Assembly (NCBI GenBank): GCA_012861695.1
Contig: JAAOOA010000002.1
Span: 34,675,244 to 34,739,243, forward strand
Direction: 5' to 3'
Origin: Trematomus loennbergii
Taxonomy: Eukaryota > Chordata > Actinopteri > Perciformes > Nototheniidae
Length of the DNA: 64,000 nucleotides
The translations under genes were made by a program, and so were the position numbers. The number at the start of each line of letters is the position of its first letter. The stretch's first letter is position 1. Below the pieces are notes generated by a model. It was given only the letters and a program-made list of their open reading frames with translations. It did not search any database and was not told the DNA's origin. Positions 43,585 through 53,527 of the stretch are shown here, piece by piece.

Positions 43585-46500
43585 AGTAGAAAACTGGTCA
43601 ACCTCAACTTTTCAGTGAGAATCTTTAAGTAGAGATAAGGTCCCAAAAGAAACGAATGTGTAGAGCTTCTTTTTGGGCTTATTTTGCCTTCATTTGATAG
43701 AACCGATAGATTTTAAATGATTATTTCTAACACAGGCTGTTATGCGTGGTAGACTATAATTCTGTTCTGTATTCGTCCTTATCATAGGCTGTACTGTGTA
43801 TATATAAAGGACACTACCCTATACTCATTTTTTACACTGTCACTAGACGAGCTACTTTTTAAACACAAGTTAGTTAGCATGGGATATACTATAAATATAA
43901 TATTGTTTTAGGCCGCTTTAAGTCTATGGGTATATTGTGGTCAAGTTTGAATAAACCAATTCTGTCAGTAGAATCCTCAGTGGTCTCCTGTGTTAAAGAT
44001 GGACACCGTTACACTATTTCCTTATTCTTTCGACTCTACATTAATCATACTTTCTATGGCTTTTTAGAGGGCATTGTCAATTGTACATGAACGTTCAGTC
44101 TATGGAATTTTAGACTGCTTTTCTTGGAAGGACAGTCTTTCCAAAATCATTAACATTGTAGAGTCCTATCACTGGAGTGCCAACAAGTATGGACTGTAAA
44201 GCTGACTTCCACAAAGAAAACATATGCAGTGCTGACAATGATTGATGTCTGTCTTATGTGTAAGAAATCTCAATAATACTAAAAAAAGACAAGAAAATGA
44301 GGTGTGTTGTGAGCCATTTGTTTCTGGGGACAGGCTGGCTATCACTGCGATGAAGCCCCCTTTGCCTTGAACAAGCACATCCAAGAGCTCATTTCACCCC
44401 AGCAGAGAGTGATGGAAAGAGGCCTGTCTGTATTTTGTCAGGCCTTTGATGGAGTCATTGACTGTGAGGGGTATCGGGGAGGAGGAGCGTGGATTCAGAT
44501 TGAGACTCAGAGCTTAGTCTGACCCCAGGTCCACGACAATACCTCACCACTGTGATCACAGCTACAGGTCGCAGATGGCATGAGAATCATCTTATTTAAA
44601 GCATGCATAATGAAGCATAGACAAACAGTAGCTTCTAGCTGCAGAGTCAACTCATATCCTTCACTACATGGTGTCTCACACTGAATATAAGGAGCAGGAA
44701 GTGGATATAATATGTGTGCCCAGGTATCCAAGGCAACAAATCCCAGTCCGGGGATCTTTCTAAGCTGGAGTCATGTAGAGGCATTGCTCATCACATTCTT
44801 GAAAAGGGCAAATCAGACCGCTACTTCCACCAAACCCCACGCTACTCCATTCAAGTGCAGTTGGTTCAACACTTAAAGACACAGGTATGCAAAGATTTCA
44901 TGGAACAAATGTGGAAGTAATTACAAATTCGCAATGACACACAAAAGGGTCTGTTTGGGCAGCTGTGTGTGAAAGTAGCGGGTTCTCTCTCAAGCAGTCT
45001 TTTCGTCCTTCACACAAATGCTTTTCCCACTATTTGTGTAAATGAAAGACTCCACCACCAGTGTGCTGCTTTCCATTGCTCATTTAGTTCTTAATGCTGG
45101 CAGACAGATTATCATTAATGAAAATAAAGCATGTTGTTTTTTGTTGGTAAATGGAATGATTAGTAATAGAGTTGTTTATCGGTTAATGCTGATACAGTAT
45201 ATGTTCTTTTCCTAATAAATTGTCATCATGGATCTGACCATTGAAACATTTATAATAGTTACAATACTTTTTTTATAAAATGTATTCGACGCTCCTAGTT
45301 TAGAGTGTGCAACCGGCCTTTGATATTTTTGCAACAGCTTATAGAACTACATAAACTGACTAAAGTAATGTGTTATTGTGCTATCAGGATAGATCTGTAC
45401 GCTTTAGGGGCATTCTGGACAATCTACCAGAGCTTTGCTTTATTCAACAACTGCTGGTGAGATTATCGGCCTCTTTTCCTTAATATACTAGCAGTCTGCT
45501 AGATGACTGGATTCGTAGCAGAAAGCCAAAATCATTTGCAATTATTATTTTAAATGGCTAGAACAAACAGCCCATGTTCTTGCTTCATAAACAACCATTT
45601 GACCGAATAGTAAAAACTTCTGCAGAGAGGAGTTATGCCTAGCGTATTACAACCAAAGCATGAAAATGCATTTTTTAATGGATTTATTCTCACAACCTTT
45701 TTGAACATTTCCTGGCTGTTTTTTTTTATGCTCAATTTGTGGTCCTATTTAGAAAATGAAAAGCTACAATATGTGCCCTGAAGACAAACATAACATCTAA
45801 TCTGCAGCTGTTCATTCTGCTGTCACATTGTTTAAATTGCAACATAGTAACGAGATGAAGATTATGCAAAGGACCAACTAAAGGCACGAAGTAAAATCAC
45901 TTTGTGTTTTATTTGCAAAATTGTCAATCATATACACGCAACAGAGCGGTAATTGTGCAGATGGAGCAATATGACCAACAGTGGAGCAGAAACCGACATG
46001 ACTGAAGGTCAAAAACGTTTGCATAAACACATGCAGTGCATGCTCTGGGAAAGAGGTGGGCTAAAGCTGGCAATCATCCGCCACTGTAGGAAGAATTATC
46101 TTGGCTAAGTATTTCATCAACATATTTGGCAGTATCAAGCATTGATTTGAATTTAAAATGTGTTGAATGCTGTCAGAGCCTGCATAAATGTGTGAGGCTG
46201 GTTTCAGTGTCTGATGATAGTGCTTGAGTGAAAAGTATAGGTTTTGTTTTACGATACAGTTCACTGCCCCCCTGCATTGTGGGAAAACTGTAGCTGTTAC
46301 GCAACAGGAGAAATATACAAAACAATCACAAAGGACCATGTTATGGTTGACAAAAAGCTGCTTGTTTAGCATTCTGAACAACCTACAAGTTATTATTTTT
46401 AGCAATTGAGGATTATTATGAATGATTGTTTTGAATACTGATCATTTAGAGATGATAACGTTGAACAGCTGTTCCTAGTTTGGTCTTGGCTGATCAAATG

Positions 46501-48399
46501 GACGTGCGTCATCTGAAATGTAATGTTGTCATTGTAACACCTGGCCAACATTGGCATAGTTCACGTTTTTGTTTTTGAATGTTTGCAGATACAACTAACA
46601 CTAAGTACAAACAACATACATTAGCTTATTCAAGCCTTAAATACAAATATTCAAGCTTGCATCTTATCTAAAGTCAATGCTTTGGACTTGTTGCTTCGTT
46701 GAATGAAACGGGTAGCTTAACCTGACACGTGAGTGAGACCGATCCCAGAGATTCTTTAATCCCCACACTAAAGGTCAGAGGAAAGTTGAAAATCCTACAG
46801 GGTTATTTCAGACGTTGTAATGCTGACAAATTTCAGTGGACTAGATCCGTATATACTTTTTATGCGTATTTACAATTTTATTAATTACATTGAACTCATT
46901 CATTTACTGTGCGGCCCCCTTTCTCATCGTGCTGTCCCTTTCAGAGAAAGTAGTCTTAGGCACAAATCCACAAATGTGGCAAACATTTTCTCTTAAAGTG
47001 TGTGCAGTTGCACAATTTCTTTTTACATTTGATTACAAAACAAGTATGACAAATTCATATTTATTCATATGGCTGTGTCCTTACTAATAAACTACATTTT
47101 TTGTTTAAAATATGAAATGCACTCAAGAAAGGCCCATTGGTTAACAGTTGCATTAGTCATCAGTTTTTTAAAGCATATTAAAGTCCTGACTGGGCCTATT
47201 GTGCCTCAGTGCGTTATAGCAATAACATGTCAAAAGTAAAGCCTTACCGATATGATTTTGTTTTTTTTGTTTATTATTTCTGCATTATAAAAACATGTTA
47301 TTTATGATATTCTGGCTGAATCACAGACCTTACCACTGCCAGTGTTAAGCAGAGGTTCCTGGCACTGAACTGCTTGTCAATGGGGCTATTTGAGAAAAAG
47401 ATGTTGGTTTCCAGGGTTTTCCAGATCAGCACACCTGAATTAACCCCATTTTTTAGGGCTGAAAGGGGTACTTTGGAGCTCAGGGAGCTACAAGGAAATA
47501 CTCAAAAACTGACCTGCAGTCAGTTTGAGTCTTTCTCTCACAATTACGGGAGTACTCCTGGTTATTCCTCTTGTGCAGAGAGATGGATGAGAGAGAGAGA
47601 GTTTGTAATCATCCATATCAATTATGGGTCATGTGACATGGGTATTTACATTGCCAGGATGGCTCCACTGATCTGACTAATGGAGCCACCATCTGGACCT
47701 GCTACCTGACTTCCAAACAAGGAAAACAGGCTGCAAGACCACAGACATGCAACTGGAGTCGGCTCCCATTGGAGGTGGCAGGTGGAGAGGCAGAGTGTTC
47801 AGTGGGACGTGCTGCCTGTGAAATCTCATCATATTCATTAATTAAATCATTATGGTCATTCAACTGAAGAAAGTGCCTCAGTAATAAGCTATCTATCTAT
47901 TTGACTTATATTAGTATATTAGCATCAATGTTTGGAAATAAGAAATACAGAAATAGTATAGTGAGTATCACTGAATGTGTTTTTCATTCCTAGTTTTCTG
48001 GCCGTTTCTCTTCCCTCCTTCCCCTGTTAACCTTTCACACTCCATAAGGTGTTGTAACATTTGGCTCTCACTCTGATGTGTCCAGTCCGTCTGCCAGCAT
48101 GACCATTTTAATGATTTTGTGCTTAATCCGTGTGAACTTTCTGCAAACCATTCCCAGACTAGAAAAGGTCACTTGAATTCACTGTTATTGGAAAGGGTTC
48201 AAGGATTTAGGAAATATCACTTCCCCTAGTTGCTTTTCTGTTTATTTATTCTGGCCAAGAAAGTGGCACTCCTATATTTGAAACTTTATTTAAACTACAG
48301 CCACAGAAGTTTTGTGACCACATTAATCAAGCTGTGTCAAATGTTGGGAGTCATTGTTCAAATTCAGCTCAAGGGACTAGTAGCTGAATTCTTATCTTG
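43585..48399. other. Gene-free stretch
   Basis: No supported gene. Two neighbouring open segments on the plus strand at about 44328-44520 and 44724-44884 look mildly exon-like (see findings). The remainder is AT-rich with many short chance frames. Confidence 0.4.
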
Positions 48400-48540
48400 A
48401 AAGTTATCCCCTAGCTAGCTGTTTCTAGTCGTTTTGCTGCGCTTAGGTAACTGGCTGATGGTACATTTACCATAGGGTGATATCAATCTTTTCATCCAAC
48501 TTGAGGCTAAATAGTAAGTAAGTGTATTTCCTCAAATGTA
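48400..48540 (-). mobile_element. Small palindromic dispersed repeat, copy C (minus strand)
   Basis: Read on the minus strand it runs catttgaggaaatacactta, then gttggatgaaaagattgata, and later cgactagaaacagctagct. These are the ordered landmarks of the same teleost repeat as the copies at 17804 and 27855. Divergence is moderate and no ends are intact. Confidence 0.5.
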
Positions 48541-49204
48541 TTCCTCAGCCCTTACACTTTCAGTTAAAGTTATTTTCATGGGAATAAATCTGTAGGAATG
48601 AGAAAAGGATTAATATAGGCTGTCAAAAAAATGAATTGCTTTAGTGTTGTCTGAAGTTTTAGCTGCCTATTAAAGCCAGGCAGTTTATCAGATGTTATTT
48701 GAACAAGTGAGCGAATCCAGCTTCTGAATGATCGGGCTGCTCTGCAGTGGAGAATACAGATGGGTCCCATGATGCCAAGAGAGAATCTGTGACAGTGAAC
48801 GAACAAGGTGCAAACTGTTCAAATAGCAAATAAGATCATTCTCTATATTTACTAAAGTGTTGCACCCAATATATCGCAAAGCTTAAGCCTTACAATGCTT
48901 AGAGGACATAAGAGTAAAGCATCATGAACATTGCCTTAAACTTAAAAATAAACAAGCAATAAATCAAGTAACTTAAATACAACTATAAGGCTAATTTACA
49001 TTTTTGTTAAGAAATATTGAAACTACAGTAAGTCAGAGGCCAAAACAAATAATGATATAAATTATTTGTCTTTGACATTGAATACATTCAGTAAGAGCTG
49101 CAGCCCTCAGGCAGTGGTTGTAACAAACAAGGCTTTGCAACGTTAAATTAATGCACTTGACTGTCCCCGCTTGCTTTAACCATCCCATAATGCATCTGTG
49201 TGAT
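48541..49204. other. Gene-free stretch left of the Harbinger-like element
   Basis: AT-rich sequence in which I see no gene and no recognisable repeat. Confidence 0.45.
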
Positions 49205-49681
49205 CACCAAGTACTTTTCCCACAGTAGTTCCTGAGAACTTTAGTTCATGAGAGTTCTTTTAGTTCTGACGAACTAAAGCAGATCGCGTTCACACCAAAA
49301 TGAGTTCCTGGGGGTGGATTAGGCAAATGAGCCGCTGACGTCACTTCTTCTTCTTCTGCTTAGCTTTTCCTGGCAGGCTGCAAACAACTTCACGGCGAGT
49401 ACAGTAGGTGGCGGTATGCACCTTAAAGTTGCAATCCGCCAAAAAACCGAGAGAAGAAGAAAAAAAACTTCCGCTTCCGCTGTATGCTTCTGTTTACCTA
49501 CACGGTATGGAGTTGACGTTTTGATGGTCGTGTTATACTGCTTCGTAACGGAGTTATTTAAGCCAATAACTCAGCCACAAATACAAATACAGATCCATTC
49601 AAATGCAATATAAATGCCGAGTCGGGGCGAAGGCGGTTAAGAAGCCTTAACAAAAGGATTAGACGACGAAATCACACGCGA

Positions 49682-49986
49682 TGGACATGTTTCGCCGTTG
49701 TACAGCCGAGGATGATGACCGTTATCACGCCCAAAAGAATGGTACGTTCATTAAATCACATTAATACTATCTAATGTAGGATTTATGGAGTTATGTAGGG
49801 CTAATTTGTGTCTTTGTATGTGTTCCAGATATGCGAATACTACGGAACTCTGGGTGAACAATAGAACGTCGGCCTGGTGTGAGGTGGTGCCAACGTGTGC
49901 AGTGGATCGAAGATTTCCGAATGTCCAAGGGCTCTTTTCAACTCCTCTGTATTCGCCTGGAAGCAACGTTGTGGAGAGGCATCTGA
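49682..49986 (+). pseudogene. Harbinger-like transposase, N-terminal remnant
   Basis: A possible first exon starts with ATG GAC ATG TTT CGC at about 49681 and ends at a GTACGT donor near 49742. After an acceptor (gtgttccag, near 49828) one frame reads RTSAWCEVVPTC. After a one-step frame change the next reads WIEDFRMSKGSFQLLCIRLE, up to TGA 49984-49986. The pattern W...FRMS...F..L...L matches the start of PIF/Harbinger transposases. The helix-turn-helix and DDE catalytic region are gone, so no active enzyme can be made. Confidence 0.55.
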
Positions 49987-50493
49987 ACAGCATGGAAATT
50001 GTAAATTGACAATAAAGCTGATATTTTGTACAGTGCATTTGGTTCTCTTTTATTTACCAGTCAACAGACACAATTACAATAGTGCAGACACCTTAGTGCA
50101 AAGATTAAATGTCAGTATCAAAACAGTACTCATACTGTATATTTGTATATTAATGAGTATATTATGTTAAATGTGTGTTAAAGACAATGGGATGAGGTTG
50201 AAAGCTCTTTAAAAACGTTTGTATACATACATGTTAAGCATGCACACCTGAAGAACTACGTTACACACACACAGGTTAGTCTGTGTACCGCTGCTGGTTT
50301 AAACAAAGACAGTCATAGTGCTAGTGCCGTGCATGTAGGTTCTCTTTTATTTATCAGCAGCAGATCAATAAGTGTCAGTAGTATCAAAACAATATAATAA
50401 CAGTGGCAATAAATATATATAATATAACAATAGGTAGGCTCAGCAGCAGACACACCTTTGTGCAAAGTTAGGTGTCAGTATTAATAACAGTGG

Positions 50494-50512
50494 CATATAT
50501 ATATATATATAA
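50494..50512. repeat. (AT)n microsatellite
   Basis: A run of about nine AT units inside the Harbinger-like element. It lies next to loosely repeated segments (50040-50110, 50340-50400, 50450-50495) that share gtgtcagta and tgcaaag words. Confidence 0.85.
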
Positions 50513-50524
50513 TCACAATAATAC

Positions 50525-50668
50525 AAAATTAACTGTCACAGGTGTAGGCAATTTGGGGTGAAGTGTCTTGCCCAGGGACACAACGACATCCTGACTGCAG
50601 TGGGGTTTGAACCTGTGCTCCCCTGATCCGAACACCAACGCACCAGACCACTGCACCACACGCCTCCC
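50525..50668 (-). repeat. tRNA-derived SINE, head part (minus strand)
   Basis: On the minus strand the sequence runs ggaggcgtgtggtgcagtgg, then gttcaaaccccactgcag and gtgtccctgggcaagacact. A pol III box A (TGGTGCAGTGG, complement at 50648-50658) and box B (GGTTCAAACCC, complement at 50603-50613) lie at tRNA-like spacing. The 3' tail is missing, and it occurs in another copy at about 51790-51901. A common teleost SINE type. Confidence 0.65.
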
Positions 50669-50689
50669 AACAAGTCATTGTACAGTTTA

Positions 50690-50985
50690 TCAACGACAAG
50701 TTTTTCTTAATTTTTGTATTGAAGGCCTGTTGGATTTAATCAGCTCGCTTAGCACTTCCAGAAGCCCAGCCTGAAAGGTATTTTGTTGCTCCACCTGGCA
50801 CCATGAGCGGCTAGTCGTCCGATTCCTGGGCCTTGTGTGAATGCAGCAGCCGTTCGTCGTGCATCTCCTTGGCACGCAGGTCCTCATTCTCCTTGCTGAC
50901 CATAGCACGGCAGTCCATGGTGTCAAGGAAGCTGTCATCGCGTGCCCACTTTCCTAAGGTGAAATATGCAAGATACAAGATCAGT
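50690..50985 (-). pseudogene. Harbinger-associated Myb/SANT-like protein, C-terminal remnant
   Basis: One minus-strand frame reads WARDDSFLDTMDCRAMVSKE, then NEDLRAKEMHDERLLHSHK, to a stop near 50820. A second frame continues QVEQQNTFQAGLLEVLSELI and KSNRPSIQKLRK to a stop at about 50690. Charged helical tails of this kind end the accessory DNA-binding proteins of PIF/Harbinger elements. The frame change shows it is broken. The assignment leans on context, since the conserved trihelix core is not visible here. Confidence 0.4.
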
Positions 50986-51788
50986 TTAATCGCAACAACG
51001 ACACAACATTGTCCAAATACCAGAAGGGGAGCAGCCCATAACAGAGAGCCCCCCACGTCAGAGTCATCACTGTGGGCGATCTCCACCTCTGAGGCCCAAT
51101 CCCAAACCACTCCCTCGACCCTACCCCTCCGTGACGGAGTGAACTCCGTCTGTAGCCACACTCGCAGCTCAACGAGGCTCCCTCCTGTCAGATGGAGGGA
51201 GTAAATACAGCGGCAAGCTTTGGGACAAACTCCCCTCTCTCCGGCAGAAACAGGAAATGCCGTAACTGTATGTAACAACGGTTTCAAATCAGCTTCTCTT
51301 AGACAAAAAATGTAAATTAATAACTCAAATAAAACTCCAAACATCTTTCATTGTGTTACTTTTTTGTAAAGCTCTTTTAGTTTTAAACCTGATGTTTATA
51401 AGCTTTTAGTTTTTGCAACAGTCTGTAAATATACACAACTTTATAATAAAATGCACACATTTACCTTTTTCTAGACTAAACACAGGTATGATCCTAAGTT
51501 AAAAAAATATGAGGTTATCATGAGGTTGTTAACATCGCAATTTATCAGTGGATGTTTGCTGGAACTACTTTTTAACAGCGTGTTTCCTGACGGACACACA
51601 CAGCGTGACTCCGGTCAGGTAGAGACCGGTCTCAAGTCAGCACCGATGCAGACTCGCTGTTTGAGGGCTTGATAGCCCACTCCCCCTCCACACCTCTCCA
51701 CACCTCGTTGGTTTGGAACAGCACTTAATGTGGCGGACCCTCCGCGCGAACGCGCAAACGGAGGGGTAGTGTGTAGGGGTAGGGTAGC

Positions 51789-51901
51789 ATGTCGTTGTGT
51801 CCCCGAGACACTTCACCCCAAAGTGCTCCTGTGGGGATTGCCCACAGTATTGAGTAGGTAAGCTTTGGATAAAAGCGTCTAACAAGTGACATGTAATGAT
51901 T
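51789..51901 (+). repeat. tRNA-derived SINE, tail part
   Basis: It contains gtcgttgtgtcc, acacttcacccc, gggattgcccacagtattga and gctttggataaaagcgtcta, then acatgtaatga. The ggataaaagcgtct...tgtaatg tail is common at the 3' end of teleost SINEs. The head overlaps in content with the minus-strand copy at 50525-50668, so these are two partial copies of one family. Confidence 0.6.
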
Positions 51902-52477
51902 CAAAAAGCTTTTGGTGGCCATATTGAATAACAAACCAATGTGGTTTACTTGTTATCCACAGTTTAGCTGCTAAATGTTACCTTTACAAAGCTACGCTGA
52001 AAACACAGCAAAGTTCATATAACGGTATTAGGTTAGTTGAACCTAATATTTTTATAGTTAAACTCAACACTTTTCTTTGTGCTCTAAATGTATAAAGTGT
52101 GTTTTCACCTCCGTTCCCTCCTGTTTGCTGCAGTATGGCAGCAGTGGTCAGGATGGGATCCTCTGTGATCAGATAGTGGTCCTGATGGTGTCCACTGACC
52201 GGGCGCAGGCTGCCTACTCTCAGCGGGGGGGAACTGAACGTGGAAACTGTGTTTCTCTGAGGGATCCTCCATGTAGTCTGAGAAGCCTTCTGAGGAAACA
52301 AGGTTTAACTATTTAGGATAATACTATGAGAAGGAACAATGATTAGGCAGTAAATAGAATTTCAATTACATTTCTACTTAAATGTGCAAAAATATTAGAA
52401 CATCAGTCTTTGTGGCATGCAGGTAATCAACTGTTTAAGCTTTTACCATTAACATGTAGAATGAATGTTGCAAATTA

Positions 52478-52706
52478 CAAACAACACACACATACAGTAC
52501 AAATTAACACAAACATACAGTACAAACTAACACACACATACAGTACAAACTAACACACACATACAGTACAAATAACACACATACAGTACAAACTAACACA
52601 CACAGTACAAACTAACACACACATACAGTACAAACTAACACACACATACAGTACAAACTAACACACACATACAGTACAAACTAACACACACATACAGTAC
52701 AAACTA
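52478..52706. repeat. 23-bp minisatellite, about 10 units
   Basis: The unit AAACTAACACACACATACAGTAC recurs about ten times head to tail. Most late copies are identical, and some are shortened or have one change. It sits inside the Harbinger-like element. There are no spacers between units, so it is not a CRISPR array. Confidence 0.9.
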
Positions 52707-53049
52707 GGTAGCATTATGTCCGGCTAGCATGCTAATTGCTAACGATATATTATCGTATTTATCCCGGAGGGGAAAACTAGTTTCTAATCCTGAGAGAAAC
52801 ACCTCGCCTGAAACACACGATTAGTGCCATGAGTTAGTGAAGCAAATTACAGAACATTGCACTTATTCACAAGTCAAAACGTGTTCATAGCGGGCATGGA
52901 TGAGAATAGCTAGCTAGCTAGATGTTATTAGCCAGCTTGGACATAACGTTAGCAAGTTCTACCATGGCTAGCTCGATCTACTGAGCAAATAAAAGTACAT
53001 CTAAGACCAGTATTGTGCAGATTAAAACAGTGCAGTGCATGTATTTTAT

Positions 53050-53202
53050 TTTACCTTCGTAGTCGTCCCGACATCACTTTGCCAGGTCTGCTAACTTTGC
53101 TGATCCACTGAAACTGCATGCAGTAGAAGCTTCAGAATGTGGCGCTTCGCGTCCTTCGAGTAAATCGCCAGAAGCGCAGACACATCCTCATCACTCCAAT
53201 TG
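53050..53202 (-). pseudogene. Harbinger-associated Myb/SANT-like protein, N-terminal remnant
   Basis: On the minus strand, just inside the right arm of the element, the sequence reads WSDEDVSALLAIYSKDAK, the start of the Myb/SANT (trihelix) DNA-binding fold seen in PIF/Harbinger partner proteins (W(S/T)D.EV.ALL.I). The frame soon stops. A later frame (FQWISKVSRPGKVMSGRLRR) reaches a GTAAAA donor near 53055. It is broken and non-functional. Confidence 0.5.
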
Positions 53203-53527
53203 ATTTATTTGGTGTTGTTATAATAACTGCTTTCACAAAAGGAATCTCTTCGTGTGTGCTGCGAAGCGAGGAAATACAATGGCCGCTTACAACAACAAAT
53301 TCGGAGTCAAACGGGCGTGGTTTGCATTCCGCACAGCCAATCAGACGTAGGAACTACTTTCTCCCACGACAGACCCTGCTCTGTAGCGGGGACTGAAAAG
53401 CGAGTCTCGCGAACTAAGTTGAGCTAAAGTAGTTCCTGGGGCTTTTTGGTGTGAACGCAAATATATCGTAGTTCTGATGAACTATTGTGGGAAAAGTACA
53501 CCAAAGTACTCCGGTGTGAACGCACCT

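Larger units (their letters stand above)
49205..53527. mobile_element. Decayed PIF/Harbinger-like DNA transposon, about 4.3 kb
   Basis: The two ends are long, diverged inverted repeats. The left arm (about 49205-49330) carries GTACTTTTCCCACAGTAGTTC and CGTTCACACCAAAA. The right arm (about 53410-53527) carries GAACTATTGTGGGAAAAGTAC and TTTTTGGTGTGAACG. Inside are a broken transposase start on the plus strand and pieces of a Myb/SANT-like gene on the minus strand, the two-gene layout of PIF/Harbinger elements. The catalytic part of the transposase is missing. Two SINE pieces and a minisatellite lie within. The exact tips and the target duplication are unclear. Confidence 0.6.

Noticed and set aside
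50811..51344. 177-codon open frame on the minus strand as an intact gene
   Set aside because: Only the last third looks like a transposon accessory protein. The rest crosses likely intron and repeat sequence, and the natural continuation is in another frame.
52478..52706. Regular 23-bp repeats as a CRISPR array
   Set aside because: There are no unique spacers, the units abut directly, and the setting is a vertebrate transposon.
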